Below, one piece after another: positions 1-9,120 of a DNA stretch of 64,000 nucleotides. The stretch spans positions 55,510 to 119,509 of the forward strand of contig DDST01000138.1 in NCBI GenBank assembly GCA_002343485.1, read 5' to 3'. How positions within the stretch are numbered: the first letter of the stretch is position 1; each line of letters begins with the position of its first letter. The notes under the pieces were generated by a model that searched no databases, had not been told where the DNA came from, and saw only the letters and a program-made list of their open reading frames with translations. Both the position numbers and the translations under genes were made by a program. The stretch is from Proteobacteria bacterium UBA2383. GTDB taxonomy: Bacteria > Pseudomonadota > Gammaproteobacteria > Competibacterales > Competibacteraceae.

Positions 1-1775
1 TGTTGCTGCAAGGCCCACATCTGCGCGTACATTCCGTTGTGTTGTAGCAGTTCACGGTGAGTGCCTTGTTCTCGAACCTGGCCATGCTCTAGCACCAGGA
101 TTTGATCAGCGTCGACGATGGTCGACAGCCGGTGAGCGATGACCAGCGTGGTATGATCCATGGCGACTGCGCGTAAGGCCTGTAAAATAGCCTGTTCGGA
201 TTTGCTATCCAACGCTGAGGTGGCTTCGTCGAAAATCAGAATGCGTGGCCGTTTAAGAATAGCCCGGGCAATCGCCACTCGCTGCTTCTCACCGCCGGAT
301 AGTTTCAAACCGCGTTCACCGACGACTGTATCGTAACCAGCGGGCAGCGCAGCGATGAAATCATGCAATTGCGCCATATGGGCGGCGTCAGCGATTTCTT
401 GATAGCTGGCTTCAGGCCGGGCATAGGCCAGGTTGTAATACAACGTATCGTTGAACAGCACTGTGTCCTGTGGGACGATGCCAATGGCGGCCCGCAAACT
501 TTGCTGGGTCACAGCGCTGATGTCCTGGCCATCAATCAGGATGTGTCCATCGTTCACATCGTAAAACCGGAACAGTAACCGCGCCAAGGTCGATTTCCCC
601 GCCCCGCTGGCTCCAACCACGGCTAATTTGCAGCCAGGCGGCACGGTAAAGCTGACCCCGAACAGAATTTGCCGGTCCGGCTGGTAGCCGAAACTGACGT
701 TTTCAAAATGCAACTCCCCTTGTGTTACCTGCAATTTATCCGCGGTTGGCGCGTCGCGGATCTCCGGAGTTCGTTCAAACAGGTGGATTAGATCGTCCAT
801 GTCGGCTAGCGCGTACTTGATTTGCCGGTAGACGATGCCGAGAAAATTTAACGGAATGAACAATTGCAGCAACAGGGCGTTGACCAGCACCAGATCGCCC
901 AGGGTTAATTGCCCGGCCGCGACTTGATTGGCAGCGACGAACAGGATCAGCGTCACGCCAACGGCAATGATCGCGCCTTGCCCGAAATTGAGCGCCGACA
1001 TCGAGGTTTGGCTGCGTACCGCGCTGTTTTCCCAACCGGCCAGGGTGGTGTCGCAGCGGCGCAATTCCCAATCCTCATTGCCGAAGTATTTGACTGTTTC
1101 GTAATTGATCAGGCTATCAAGGGCTTCATTATTGGCCTGCGATTCCAGCCGGTTCATTAAATGCCGGTGCTCCATTCGCCAATTGGTGATTGCCAGAGTG
1201 AAGGTGACGTAGGTAACGACGCTACCAAATACGATCAGAGTGAAGATGGGCGGATAACGGCCCAATAACAACACTGCCGCCAGCAGGAATTCCACCAGCA
1301 CTGGCAAAATGCTGAAGGCTAGATAGTTGAGCAGGGTGCTCAGGCTGCGTGCGCCTCGCTCCAAATCGCGGCTGATGGCGCCCGTCTTGCGTTCCAAGTG
1401 GAAGCGCAGCGACAGATTATGCAGATGGGCCAGGGTGCGCACGGTCAATCGGCGCATGGCCCGGTAGCGAACCCGGGCAAATAACACATCGCGCAACTCA
1501 CTGAACAACGCATTGCCCAGTTTCAACGCCCCATAAGCCAGCAACAGTGTTGCCGGCAGGGCAATGACCGCCTGCTGGCGGGCATCCAGGTGGTCGACGA
1601 TTTGCTTAAGCACGAGTGGCACCCCAATATTGGCGACCTTGGCCAGTACCAGGCAGCCAAGGGCGAGTAGCACGCGGCCCCGGTACTCCCAGAGATAGGG
1701 TAATAATGCCCAGAGATTGGCCCAGTCGCGGCGTTCATGATGCGGGGTTTCGGTGTAGCGGAGATCGGGGCGCAT
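1..1775 (-). CDS. Atm1/HMT-type ABC exporter, membrane domain fused to ATPase (3' end beyond window)
   Basis: Open from an ATG at 1775 to the window edge, about 591 codons and nearly full length, so only the extreme C-terminus is missing. The first ~330 residues form a six-helix ABC exporter membrane domain and contain NYETVKYFGNE, a signature of the Atm1/heavy-metal-tolerance branch. The nucleotide-binding domain follows: Walker A GASGAGKST at residues 388-396, the signature LSGGEKQR near 491, and Walker B ILIFDEATSALD just after it. Atm1 relatives move glutathione or sulfur/metal-glutathione conjugates out across the inner membrane; that substrate is inferred from the family. It lies downstream of the cytochrome c gene but behind a terminator-like hairpin, so it probably has its own promoter. 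Confidence 0.9.
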   Translation of the reverse strand, partial: MRPDLRYTETPHHERRDWANLWALLPYLWEYRGRVLLALGCLVLAKVANIGVPLVLKQIVDHLDARQQAVIALPATLLLAYGALKLGNALFSELRDVLFARVRYRAMRRLTVRTLAHLHNLSLRFHLERKTGAISRDLERGARSLSTLLNYLAFSILPVLVEFLLAAVLLLGRYPPIFTLIVFGSVVTYVTFTLAITNWRMEHRHLMNRLESQANNEALDSLINYETVKYFGNEDWELRRCDTTLAGWENSAVRSQTSMSALNFGQGAIIAVGVTLILFVAANQVAAGQLTLGDLVLVNALLLQLFIPLNFLGIVYRQIKYALADMDDLIHLFERTPEIRDAPTADKLQVTQGELHFENVSFGYQPDRQILFGVSFTVPPGCKLAVVGASGAGKSTLARLLFRFYDVNDGHILIDGQDISAVTQQSLRAAIGIVPQDTVLFNDTLYYNLAYARPEASYQEIADAAHMAQLHDFIAALPAGYDTVVGERGLKLSGGEKQRVAIARAILKRPRILIFDEATSALDSKSEQAILQALRAVAMDHTTLVIAHRLSTIVDADQILVLEHGQVREQGTHRELLQHNGMYAQMWALQQ

Positions 1776-1802
1776 GGCAGAACTGCTCGTTTGAAATAAA
1801 GA

Positions 1803-1835
1803 AGGGCCACCCGTTAGGGATGGCCCTTTTATTAG
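1803..1835. terminator. Rho-independent terminator-like hairpin between cytochrome c and ABC exporter
   Basis: A 7-bp perfect stem (AGGGCCA / TGGCCCT) closes an 11-nt loop and is flanked by T-rich tracts on both strands. It sits just after the stop codon of the minus-strand cytochrome gene and before the exporter start, so it probably ends cytochrome transcription. It would also work in the other direction. Confidence 0.7.
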
Positions 1836-1857
1836 AAAATACCGGCAATTCGCAGGT

Positions 1858-2412
1858 TTATTTTGGCTCAGCTGGGGCCAGGCTGGCTTCTGCGGGTGCG
1901 GTAGCTTCTGCGGATGCTGGCGCAGAGGCCGCCGCTGGCGCTTCGACTTTGATACCCGATTCGCCCAGCATGTAAGCGATAGAATCGTGGATATTTGCTT
2001 CGGTCAGCGACGGATCGCCGCCCTTAGCCGGCATGGCGCGGATGCCATTGATCGCATGATTGACCAAAGTGTCCATGCCTTGTGCAAAACGGGGTTCCCA
2101 GGCCGCTTTATCCCCCGTTTTGGGTGCGCCTAGCGTGCCCGCAACATGACAAGCTGCACAGACCTTGTCATAGACTTGCTTGCCAGATAATTGCACCGCA
2201 ACGGCTGGCTTGGGTGTTTCAAACGAAACCTGGCTGACCGGTTTGATACGTTCAAGGATGGCTGCCTGCTTCCGCGAACCATCATCGGGAGGGACATTAT
2301 CAATGACGCCAATGAGCGAGGCGCCCATGAATAGAACGGCTGCTAGCAATACTAATGCCGAGATTAAAGTGACGGTTGTGGTCACAACAGAGTTATCGAC
2401 TTGCGAATTCAC
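1858..2412 (-). CDS. Membrane-anchored cytochrome c5-family protein
   Basis: A 184-residue monoheme c-type cytochrome. An uncleaved signal-anchor helix lies at about residues 12-36, followed by a linker. The heme motif is CAACH (C85, C88, H89), and the likely axial Met is M127 in the GIRAMPAKGG segment, as in cytochrome c5. The last ~35 residues are an Ala/Pro/Glu-rich low-complexity tail that is not part of the fold. The heme domain would face the periplasm and carry electrons between the bc1 complex or other donors and terminal reductases. The gene stands alone, ended by the hairpin at 1803-1835. A 12-bp palindrome lies about 175 bp upstream of its start. Confidence 0.9.
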   Translation of the reverse strand: MNSQVDNSVVTTTVTLISALVLLAAVLFMGASLIGVIDNVPPDDGSRKQAAILERIKPVSQVSFETPKPAVAVQLSGKQVYDKVCAACHVAGTLGAPKTGDKAAWEPRFAQGMDTLVNHAINGIRAMPAKGGDPSLTEANIHDSIAYMLGESGIKVEAPAAASAPASAEATAPAEASLAPAEPK

Positions 2413-2742
2413 ACTCTTACCTCACTGAACGCATTTTCAACCTGCACATCCCTGGATGCATCGCGGCAGACCCGATGTCGATGGCTCCCGTCGCCGGGTG
2501 CGAGTCTTTGCGTAGGCACTGTGGGTAGGAAGGTTTTGATTTGGGCTTGTTATCTTGTAGTTTGGGCAAGGCCAGACGCGCTAATAATAACGTTATTTGA
2601 CTTTATCTGGAAATCCAGTATTTCGGCATGGGTTTACTGGAGTTTGACGATGCTAGCCTCGTTGAGGACGCTGGATAAATATTTATCAAAGCACTGGACG
2701 GGAACTTGTGATCGCAGGTATCCTAACCTTCTTATACCCAAC
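2413..2742. other. 330-bp intergenic region between divergent cytochrome c5 and tRNA-Arg
   Basis: No convincing gene. A plus-strand open frame crosses the region but runs into the tRNA and has no recognisable protein signal. The region must hold the promoters for the minus-strand cytochrome and the plus-strand tRNA. It contains the palindrome listed at 2586-2597. I could not place a clear sigma-70 promoter for either gene. Confidence 0.5.
2586..2597. promoter_or_regulatory. 12-bp perfect palindrome AATAACGTTATT upstream of cytochrome c5
   Basis: Perfect dyad AATAAC/GTTATT in an AT-rich stretch about 175 bp upstream of the cytochrome start. The 10-bp core ATAACGTTAT also occurs in the palindrome at 16505-16518 beside the copper chaperone gene. 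It could be an operator; the protein that would bind is unknown. Confidence 0.3.
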
Positions 2743-2819
2743 GCGCCCGTAGCTCAGTTGGATAGAGCGTCGGCCTCCGGAGCCGAAGGTCGTGAGTTCA
2801 AGTCTCGCCGGGCGTGCCA
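2743..2819 (+). tRNA. tRNA-Arg (anticodon CCG)
   Basis: A 77-nt cloverleaf can be drawn by eye. The acceptor stem GCGCCCG pairs with CGGGCGT (terminal G-U), the D arm is GCTC...GAGC, and the anticodon stem TCGGC/GCCGA encloses the loop CTCCGGA with anticodon CCG. The T arm has stem GTGAG/CTCGC around TTCAAGT. Discriminator G is followed by an encoded CCA. It reads CGG arginine codons. Confidence 0.97.
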
Positions 2820-2863
2820 AACTTCCCAATTTTACATCAGCCTATCATCATGAGGTTTTGCCA

Positions 2864-3142
2864 ATGAGAATGATTGGACTCTTGGCTATCGGGTTGGTGG
2901 TCGCTATTTCGTTCGGTTGTGCGGCCAGTGACATGGCGGATGATCCAAAATCCATGGAACCCAATATGACCGCAGATCTGGGTCTGGGTGATTCTGCTGA
3001 TTCCATTCTCTCGAAATATGGAAAGCCTCTTTATAAGAAAGGACGTATGGATACAGAAGGGAAGAAGATTGAAGATTGGTTTTATGCGAATGCGGTGCTG
3101 TCTTTCAAGGACGGCAATCTGAATTCTTTCAAACCAAAATAA
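2864..3142 (+). CDS. Small predicted lipoprotein, family not recognised
   Basis: A 92-residue product. I chose the ATG at 2864 because GAGG lies about 8 nt upstream and translation then begins directly with a signal peptide. The N-terminus MRMIGLLAIGLVVAISFGC ends at Cys19, a slightly atypical lipobox (S-F-G-C). The mature part is Asp/Lys-rich. Its middle, with GDSADSILSKYGKPLYKKG then EDWFYANAVLSFKDG, has the layout of SmpA/BamE-like small lipoproteins (G-x-S-x-x-x-V-x-x-x-x-G-x-P followed by a W-Y and a F-x-[DN]-G strand). That resemblance is only in pattern. It starts 44 nt after the tRNA and may share its transcript. Confidence 0.75.
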   Translation: MRMIGLLAIGLVVAISFGCAASDMADDPKSMEPNMTADLGLGDSADSILSKYGKPLYKKGRMDTEGKKIEDWFYANAVLSFKDGNLNSFKPK

Positions 3143-3172
3143 ACACACGCGCTCTCCTTCTCTGCACCGGCA

Positions 3173-4033
3173 TCAAGAGCCACACCGGTAACGGGTCTCG
3201 CCGGCATAGTATTCTGGAAAGCCGACGGCTGCTTTCAGCGCTTCGAAGTCCAGTACCTCAGGTGATTGACCCTCCTGCATTTGCGCTAGCGCGGTGCGCA
3301 TGGCCTTGATTGACACGTTTAGCAAAGTCAGCGGATAGACAGCGATTTGATAGCCAATCGCTTGCAGTTGTTTGGGCGGTAACACCGGCGTCTTGCCAAA
3401 CTCGATCAGGTTGGCCATTTTAGGGCCGGGAACTTCACTGCAATAGCGGCGCATTTCCACCTCACTTTCCGGGGCTTCCAGAAAAGTGATGTCGGCGCCT
3501 ATCTCAGCAAAAGCACGGCATCGGGCAATGGCCTCATCCAGATCATTTGTGGCGCGAGCATCGGTGCGCGCCATGATCAGGATATCGCTTCCTTCATTGC
3601 GAGTGTCTACCGCTGCTTGCAGGCGCATCAATGCCTCTTCGCGAGGAACCACGGCTTTACCTTGGGTGTGTCCGCAACGTTTGGGCATCACTTGGTCCTC
3701 AATCATCACGCAAGCAAAACCGGCGCGGGCATAGCCTTGCACCGTGCGCTTAACATTGAGCGGGTTGCCGAAGCCGGTATCACCATCGCCGATGATCGGG
3801 ATGGAAACGGCGCTGCAGAGACTGCGGCCCTGATCAACCATTTCTCCATAGGAAATCAGGCCGGTATCAGGTAAGCCAAGCCGAGCGGCAGAGACTGCAA
3901 AACCGCTCATGAAAGCCAGTGGAAAACCTGCCTGTTCGATCAGCGTGGCTGATAGAGCATCGTGACAACCCGGCATTAGCAGCAAGCCGGGTTGGGCTAA
4001 CAGAGTGCGTAATTGGTCAGCGGGAGTAGGCAT
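3173..4033 (-). CDS. Isocitrate lyase/PEP mutase superfamily enzyme (carboxyvinyl-carboxyphosphonate mutase or oxaloacetate decarboxylase type)
   Basis: A 286-residue TIM-barrel enzyme. Family marks are the metal-binding GDGDTG at residues 82-87, the acidic IEDQ at 111-114, and the gating-loop motif KRCGH at 118-122, where the lyase members carry the catalytic Cys. The length fits the PEP mutase/2-methylisocitrate lyase-like group and not true isocitrate lyase. The superfamily cleaves or forms C-C or P-C bonds in alpha-oxyanion acids using Mg2+; the substrate here cannot be read from sequence. Start is supported by AGGAG 7 nt upstream. It is a single gene convergent with the small lipoprotein gene. 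Confidence 0.85.
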   Translation of the reverse strand: MPTPADQLRTLLAQPGLLLMPGCHDALSATLIEQAGFPLAFMSGFAVSAARLGLPDTGLISYGEMVDQGRSLCSAVSIPIIGDGDTGFGNPLNVKRTVQGYARAGFACVMIEDQVMPKRCGHTQGKAVVPREEALMRLQAAVDTRNEGSDILIMARTDARATNDLDEAIARCRAFAEIGADITFLEAPESEVEMRRYCSEVPGPKMANLIEFGKTPVLPPKQLQAIGYQIAVYPLTLLNVSIKAMRTALAQMQEGQSPEVLDFEALKAAVGFPEYYAGETRYRCGS

Positions 4034-4074
4034 TGAGTTCTCCTGAAGTTATAAGGGGATGTGCGTTGTAAAAA

Positions 4075-4114
4075 ATCCCCTCTCTATGAAAGAGGGGATG
4101 GGGACTGCTTTTTT
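4075..4114. terminator. Hairpin followed by a T run upstream of the PEP mutase family gene
   Basis: A 9-bp perfect stem (ATCCCCTCT / AGAGGGGAT) with a 7-nt loop, then nine bases, then TTTTTT on the plus strand. No plus-strand gene ends immediately before it, so it is either an isolated terminator or a piece of a dispersed intergenic repeat. A search of the genome for copies would tell. Confidence 0.4.
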
Positions 4115-4229
4115 AATGATTTGAATGCCAAAAAGCTGTATAAAAACGCCTCTTAGGCGGTTTCCTGGCAGAATTGTAGAAGATCACTGCGTTTGCAACA
4201 GCACTGGCGAGGCGACCTTAACGGCCAGC

Positions 4230-4600
4230 CGCTGTTCGACATATCGGGGTGCTTCATGGACTATGGAACAGAAACGTGCCTAACTCGAACGAGGAGGAGG
4301 CTTTGGGATTAAATCCCACTGACCGGGGACAGGGCGGCAGTAAGATCTCGCTCCATGCCGATGATCAAAACGGGAAACCTCTCGGCGTCACCTGTGCGCG
4401 TACAAAGGTCCATGACAGCCGAATGATGTCCTCCATCATGGCCGCCAATGTCCCTATCACCGTCTGAACCGGCTAGAGCAGCCGCAGTACCGATGCTTGA
4501 ATAAAGGATATGACTACTCGCGTGTCGAAAAAGAATTCGAAGCTCAATTACATATCCCTATGTTTGAAAAAGACAAGGTATGTGTTGGATATCTTCTAAA
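4230..4600 (+). pseudogene. IS5-family transposase remnant with frameshifts
   Basis: Two adjacent frames together read like the catalytic region of an IS5-type DDE transposase. The first (about 4249-4467) contains LGLNPTDRGQGGSKISLHAD, then QNGKPLGVTCARTKVHDSRM, and ends at a TGA. The second, from about 4469, continues with YRCLNKGYDYSRVEKEFE and HIPMFEK, matching the usual H/Q-L-C-L-D-K-G-Y-D-Y block with Asp changed to Asn. A third frame near 4230 (SGCFMDYGT) resembles the preceding C-F-x-D-G-T block. At least two frameshifts and the D-to-N change make it inactive. No terminal inverted repeats were identified. It marks an old insertion between the PEP mutase gene and thyA. Confidence 0.8.
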
Positions 4601-4641
4601 TAACCAGATAGCCTGATAGGTAATAAGCCACTCAGTCTTGT

Positions 4642-4986
4642 TCAGCCCTCGGCTAAGGCTTTCTCAATCCGATTCATCCAGATCAATGCTTCATCCTGGG
4701 TCAATAGCAGAATTTGTACTTGGTTGCGGAAATCCTGCCATGATTTTTCAACGTACTCACCGAAATTGTCTACAGAAACTACGATCCAGTTCACCGGTGA
4801 GCCGGTGAGCTGGGTATTCTGCATGGATTTTGTCCCTTGTTGCAGGAACAGTAAATACGTGTCCAGCGATCGACGGACTGAGCCAATTGCAGCGATGTTT
4901 ATCAACCCGTTAATACGCAAAGCACACTGCCAAGCCAGTAGATTCACCGCTTGTTGACGTTCGAGCATTCTATCGGTATTCATCAT
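4642..4986 (-). CDS. Small helical protein of unknown function (phasin-like length)
   Basis: About 114 residues from MMNTDRM. I preferred this start to the longer frame because GAGG stands 5 nt upstream of the ATG at 4986 (8 nt from the adjacent second ATG). The product is predicted mostly helical, with no signal peptide or membrane segment and few charged clusters. Segments such as NLLAWQCALRINGLINI and YVEKSWQDFRNQVQIL look like amphipathic helices. Its size and helix pattern recall phasins that coat polyhydroxyalkanoate granules, but I see no decisive motif and do not assign the function. It stands alone between the IS remnant and thyA. Confidence 0.6.
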   Translation of the reverse strand: MMNTDRMLERQQAVNLLAWQCALRINGLINIAAIGSVRRSLDTYLLFLQQGTKSMQNTQLTGSPVNWIVVSVDNFGEYVEKSWQDFRNQVQILLLTQDEALIWMNRIEKALAEG

Positions 4987-5104
4987 CCAATCCTCACTGC
5001 GTTTTCTTGTTGTGCATCGCAACATAATTTATCGAAACCGTCAAGCAACATCGGTTTGGGCGGCTGTGGTAACGGGTAAAGGTCAGTGCTGCGATCCCTG
5101 ATCG

Positions 5105-5128
5105 CTAGCTGTATCGCATGGCAGCTAG
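5105..5128. terminator. Inverted repeat just downstream of thyA
   Basis: CTAGCTG and CAGCTAG flank a 10-nt loop immediately after the thyA stop. There is no T run, so termination is uncertain. Confidence 0.3.
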
Positions 5129-5132
5129 ATGT

Positions 5133-5927
5133 TCAAACTGCTACAGGTGCTTTAATCGCTGGATGATGCTGGTAGCCAATGATAGCGAAATCCTCATACT
5201 GATAATCAAACAGCGAATCCGGCCGCCGGTGGATCATTAATTGCGGTGCCGGGTATGGCTCGCGACTGAGTTGCAAACGAACCTGCTCCAGATGATTCGA
5301 GTACAGATGACAATCGCCACCGGTCCAGATGAATTCACCAACCGTTAAATCTGTTTGCTGGGCAACTAGATGGGTTAGCAATGCATAACTGGCAATATTG
5401 AACGGTACTCCCAAAAACAGGTCAGCGCTGCGCTGGTAGAGCTGGCAGGATAACGCACCGTTGGTGACATGGAACTGGAATAACAGATGACAGGGCGGTA
5501 GCCGCATTTGTTCAAGCTCTCCGACGTTCCAAGCGGAGACAACGATCCGCCGTGAATCCGGGTCACGACGCAGTCGTTCGATTGCATCAGCCAATTGGTC
5601 AATGCAACGCCCATCAGCGGTTCGCCAAGCGCGCCACTGCTGGCCGTAAATAGGTCCGAGATTGCCGTTTTGATCGGCCCACTCATCCCAGATCGTCACA
5701 CCATGCTCGTGCAAGTAATCAATATTGCTATCGCCGCGCAAAAACCACAGCAGTTCATAAATGATCGAGCGCAGGTGCAGCTTTTTAGTCGTGACTAATG
5801 GAAAGCCAGTGCGAAGATCGAAACGGAGCTGAGCGCCAAACCAGCTCAGTGTTCCAACCCCGGTTCGATCTTGTTTACGGACCCCTTCATTTAGTACCTG
5901 CTGCAATAAGTCCAGATATCCTTTCAT
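5133..5927 (-). CDS. thyA: Thymidylate synthase
   Basis: Makes dTMP from dUMP with methylenetetrahydrofolate. The 264-residue length is exactly that of E. coli ThyA. The catalytic cysteine is C146 in [10 protein letters not shown], the same position as in E. coli. The dUMP-binding [13 protein letters not shown] and [20 protein letters not shown] blocks and the DCHLYSNH segment are all intact. The usual partners lgt (upstream) and folA (downstream) are not adjacent here; the neighbours are a small unknown protein and a truncated IclR gene. Confidence 0.98.
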   Translation of the reverse strand: MKGYLDLLQQVLNEGVRKQDRTGVGTLSWFGAQLRFDLRTGFPLVTTKKLHLRSIIYELLWFLRGDSNIDYLHEHGVTIWDEWADQNGNLGPIYGQQWRAWRTADGRCIDQLADAIERLRRDPDSRRIVVSAWNVGELEQMRLPPCHLLFQFHVTNGALSCQLYQRSADLFLGVPFNIASYALLTHLVAQQTDLTVGEFIWTGGDCHLYSNHLEQVRLQLSREPYPAPQLMIHRRPDSLFDYQYEDFAIIGYQHHPAIKAPVAV

Positions 5928-6056
5928 CGTCAGAGATCTCGATCATCTGCTTTCCTAGCAAGACAGTGGAATTTTATGGTGCAATGCAATATAGTCATCT
6001 CTATCCCATGATCATGAATAATAAAGTGACCACATAAGCAGGCCACAGGGTAACGC

Positions 6057-6374
6057 ATGACTGTCAAAGCAACGTCCTCAATTCAGGTAATTACCCGATT
6101 AACTCTCATCCTGGATGCTATGGCCGCGCATGATGAGCCTGTCAGTCTCAAAACGCTGTCTAAGGCTACAGGCCTGCATCCCTCAACCACCTTCCGGATT
6201 TTGGCTTCTCTGACTGAACATGGTTTCGTAGAACGCAGCACAACAAGCCGTTACCGTTTAGGCATTCGATTGTTGCAACTGGGTAACCGGGTGCATGGGC
6301 AGATGATCGATCAGCATTCGGGCATCCATTCATTCTCCGCCGCACTTGATGAATTGAATGAAGCGAACGGCTGA
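6057..6374 (+). pseudogene. Truncated IclR-family regulator (DNA-binding domain only)
   Basis: Only 105 residues, against about 250 for the family. Residues ~8-85 form a clear IclR winged helix-turn-helix (VSLKTLSKATGLHPSTTFRI, then SLTEHGFVER...YRLGIRLLQLGNRV). The effector-binding domain breaks off after about 15 residues at a TGA, and the next 20 nt lead straight into the 3' end of the convergent symporter-kinase gene, so the rest is not present in another frame. This looks like a deletion or rearrangement scar, though a DNA-binding stub could still be expressed. No cognate target operon is evident. Confidence 0.75.
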
Positions 6375-6393
6375 GGCGCATCTGGCCGCGCCT

Positions 6394-9120
6394 TTACCCG
6401 GCGCCTGGCAATTCCACAATAAACGTAGCGCCCTGCCCAGGCTCGCTCTCTACCCAGATGCGTCCATTATGGTGTTCGACAATCTTTTGACTGATAGGTA
6501 ACCCCAAGCCGGTACCTTTGGGTTTGCCAGCGAGTGCGTTGCTCACCTGATGAAATTTCTCAAAGATCAGCTTGTGTTGATCAGAGGTAATACCCGGACC
6601 ATTGTCGAGGACCTCGATGCGCCAGCGATTCATTAAACTCGGTTGTAAACGAATAGTGACTTCACCACTCTGTTCCGGGCAGAATTTCACCGCGTTCGAT
6701 AGCAGATTGATAATGACCTGGGTTAAGCGATCGTGGTCGCCATCGATGATTACGGGAACATCCCCCAGATCCTCATGCAGCGCCACCGCTTTGTCGCAAA
6801 ACAATTGGCTGGTGGAATTGATGGCATCTTGAATCAATGTACGAAGATCGACTTCGTCGACATGCCAGTCGATTCGGCCAGAATCAATCTTAGCCATATC
6901 CAGCACCTGATTGATCAATCGGGTGAGTCGCTCGCTTTCCTTGACAATAATACTCAGGAACTTGCTGCGTTGCTCAACTTCCATGTCAGGGTTAGCCAGG
7001 AGGATTTCTGAGAAAGCGCGGATTGAAGTCAGAGGAGTGCGTAGTTCATGGGTCACGGTGGAGATGAATTCGTCCTTAAGGCGGTCGAGTTCTCGCAAGC
7101 GGTTATTCGCTTCACGCAGTTCAGCAGAGGTGGCTTCCAGTTCATGGGACTTTTGTTCCAGCCGGCGGCTGTATTCGAGGACCTGTGTGCTCTCATCAAG
7201 GATCGTCATGACCTCTTCAATGCTGAGCACTTCGCCCATGACAATCGACGAGATCATCACCCGTGCAGACGCGGCGCCAATCGCTCCAGCCAGCAATCGC
7301 TCGGTGTAATGAATCAGCCGGGAATCCGCTTGCAATGGATAACCACTATGGTCATGGGCATAACGGTCGAAGGCCTCAGTCGCGCGTTGAGGGCCAAGAA
7401 ACCGGGCCAGCAGATCATACAGCTCGGCTGTTTCTACCACACCCCGCCATAGCAGCGAATCACCGTCGTGGCGTTCACGTTTGAAGATATCAACGAACTG
7501 GCTGCCCTGTACTTGTTCGAGGGGATCTGGCTGGCTCAGCATTGAACCGAACACCAACCCGCCAATGTTAAGCAGCATGCTCCAGAACACTGAATGCATG
7601 TAGGGATCGAGATTCTCAAGACCAAATAGGGCATAAGGTTTGAGCAGCTCTAGGCCAAATGGGCCAATGTTGACGAAATCAGCGCCGATCCAACCGGAGC
7701 GGGCCATGGCCGGCAGAAGCAGGGTATAGGCCCAGACTAGAAATCCCGCGCTCAATCCAATCAGCGCTCCTCGCCGGTTAGCACGCTTCCAGTACAAGCC
7801 AATCAGGATGGGCGGTGCGAACTGGGCGGCGGCGGCGAAAGAAACCAGGCCGCTGGCGACCAGCGCATAGGATTCGCCAACAAACCGGAAATACAAGTAC
7901 CCCAGCAGGATCAAGATCACGATGCCGGCACGCCGGATGCCCAGAAGTAGACCGGACCAGTCAGATCGTCTTGCCAGCCATCGCGGGTTAGCGCGCAGCA
8001 AGATCGGCATGACCAGATCATTGCAAACCATGGTGGACAGCGTGACAGTTTCAAACATGATCATGCTGGCGGCCGCTGACAATCCGCCCAGAAACACCAG
8101 CAGTGCCAGCATTGGCATCTGCTCAGCCATCGGCAGCGCTAGTACGAAGGTGTCTGCATCCACGCTGCCATTGCTGAACACTAAGCGCCCGCCCAAGGCA
8201 ATAGGTAACACAAACAGGTTAATGGCGAACAGATAGAGAGGAAATAACCAGATCGCCTTGCGGATATGTGTCTCGTTGACATTTTCCACTACCAGCACCT
8301 GGAATTGCCGAGGCAGAAACAGAAATGCCATCATTGACAGGAAGGTTAATGACAACCAGCCGCCATAACCGCCGGGTACCACTTCAAAGCGCAGCAACGG
8401 CGCTAGATCTGGGTGTGCCGCCGCCTGCTGGAACAGATCGCCAGGACCGTCGAACAGCAGGAAAGTTACTACGACGCCCACCAGCATGAAGGCTAGCAGT
8501 TTAAAAAGGGATTCGAAGGCGACCGCTGCTACCATCCCTTCGTGGCGCTCAGTGTTGTCGATGTGGCGGGTGCCAAACAGAATAGTGAACACGCTCAGCA
8601 CCAGGGCCACGTAGAACGTGGTATCCATCCAAACCGGATGTTGCGTGGACACCGCTAGCCGGCTCACCTCCGGATATTGGCGCAGCAGGCTGAAACTGGC
8701 GGCAATGGCTTTCAGTTGAATCGAGATATAGGGCAGGATGCCGAGCATCACAATCAGCGTCACCATCCCAGCCAGCAGACCGCTTTTCCCGTAGCGGGAA
8801 CCGATGAAATCAGCGATGGAGGTGATGCGATGCGCTTTGGTAATGCGTACGATGCGCCGTAGCACGAACCAGAACAACACTGCCATTAGCGTTGGTCCCA
8901 GATAGACCGGCAGGAAATCCACCCCGCTGACCGCCGCCAATCCGACACTGCCGTAAAATGTCCAGGCAGTACAATAGATTGCTAGCGAGAGTGTATAAAT
9001 ATAGGGATTGGCAATGATCGAGCGGCCAGTATCGGCACGTTGGTCGCCATAATAGGCGATACCGAATAGCACGCCCATGTAAGCGAAGGCGCTGGCGAGG
9101 ATGATACTGTCGCTCATCAT
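6394..9120 (-). CDS. Sodium:solute symporter-histidine kinase fusion (CbrA/MxtR-like)
   Basis: A 908-residue sensor. Residues ~1-530 are a multi-helix sodium/solute symporter (SSS) domain. Residues ~550-640 resemble the STAC linker (VVETAELYDLLARFLGP ... ERLLAGAIGAASARVMISS). A short coiled coil follows at ~650-678. The HisKA domain has the phospho-accepting H691 in VTHELRTPL, and the HATPase_c domain ends the protein with the N box and GTGLGLPISQKIVE. CbrA-type proteins couple sensing or uptake of a nutrient to gene control. There is no PAS domain between STAC and kinase that I can recognise. The start abuts the stop of the small membrane protein upstream, and the nearby receiver protein at 11550-11924 is the obvious partner. 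Confidence 0.93.
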   Translation of the reverse strand: MMSDSIILASAFAYMGVLFGIAYYGDQRADTGRSIIANPYIYTLSLAIYCTAWTFYGSVGLAAVSGVDFLPVYLGPTLMAVLFWFVLRRIVRITKAHRITSIADFIGSRYGKSGLLAGMVTLIVMLGILPYISIQLKAIAASFSLLRQYPEVSRLAVSTQHPVWMDTTFYVALVLSVFTILFGTRHIDNTERHEGMVAAVAFESLFKLLAFMLVGVVVTFLLFDGPGDLFQQAAAHPDLAPLLRFEVVPGGYGGWLSLTFLSMMAFLFLPRQFQVLVVENVNETHIRKAIWLFPLYLFAINLFVLPIALGGRLVFSNGSVDADTFVLALPMAEQMPMLALLVFLGGLSAAASMIMFETVTLSTMVCNDLVMPILLRANPRWLARRSDWSGLLLGIRRAGIVILILLGYLYFRFVGESYALVASGLVSFAAAAQFAPPILIGLYWKRANRRGALIGLSAGFLVWAYTLLLPAMARSGWIGADFVNIGPFGLELLKPYALFGLENLDPYMHSVFWSMLLNIGGLVFGSMLSQPDPLEQVQGSQFVDIFKRERHDGDSLLWRGVVETAELYDLLARFLGPQRATEAFDRYAHDHSGYPLQADSRLIHYTERLLAGAIGAASARVMISSIVMGEVLSIEEVMTILDESTQVLEYSRRLEQKSHELEATSAELREANNRLRELDRLKDEFISTVTHELRTPLTSIRAFSEILLANPDMEVEQRSKFLSIIVKESERLTRLINQVLDMAKIDSGRIDWHVDEVDLRTLIQDAINSTSQLFCDKAVALHEDLGDVPVIIDGDHDRLTQVIINLLSNAVKFCPEQSGEVTIRLQPSLMNRWRIEVLDNGPGITSDQHKLIFEKFHQVSNALAGKPKGTGLGLPISQKIVEHHNGRIWVESEPGQGATFIVELPGAG

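Noticed and set aside
2401..2853. 150-codon plus-strand frame upstream of and across the tRNA
   Set aside because: It includes the tRNA sequence and has no recognisable protein signal.
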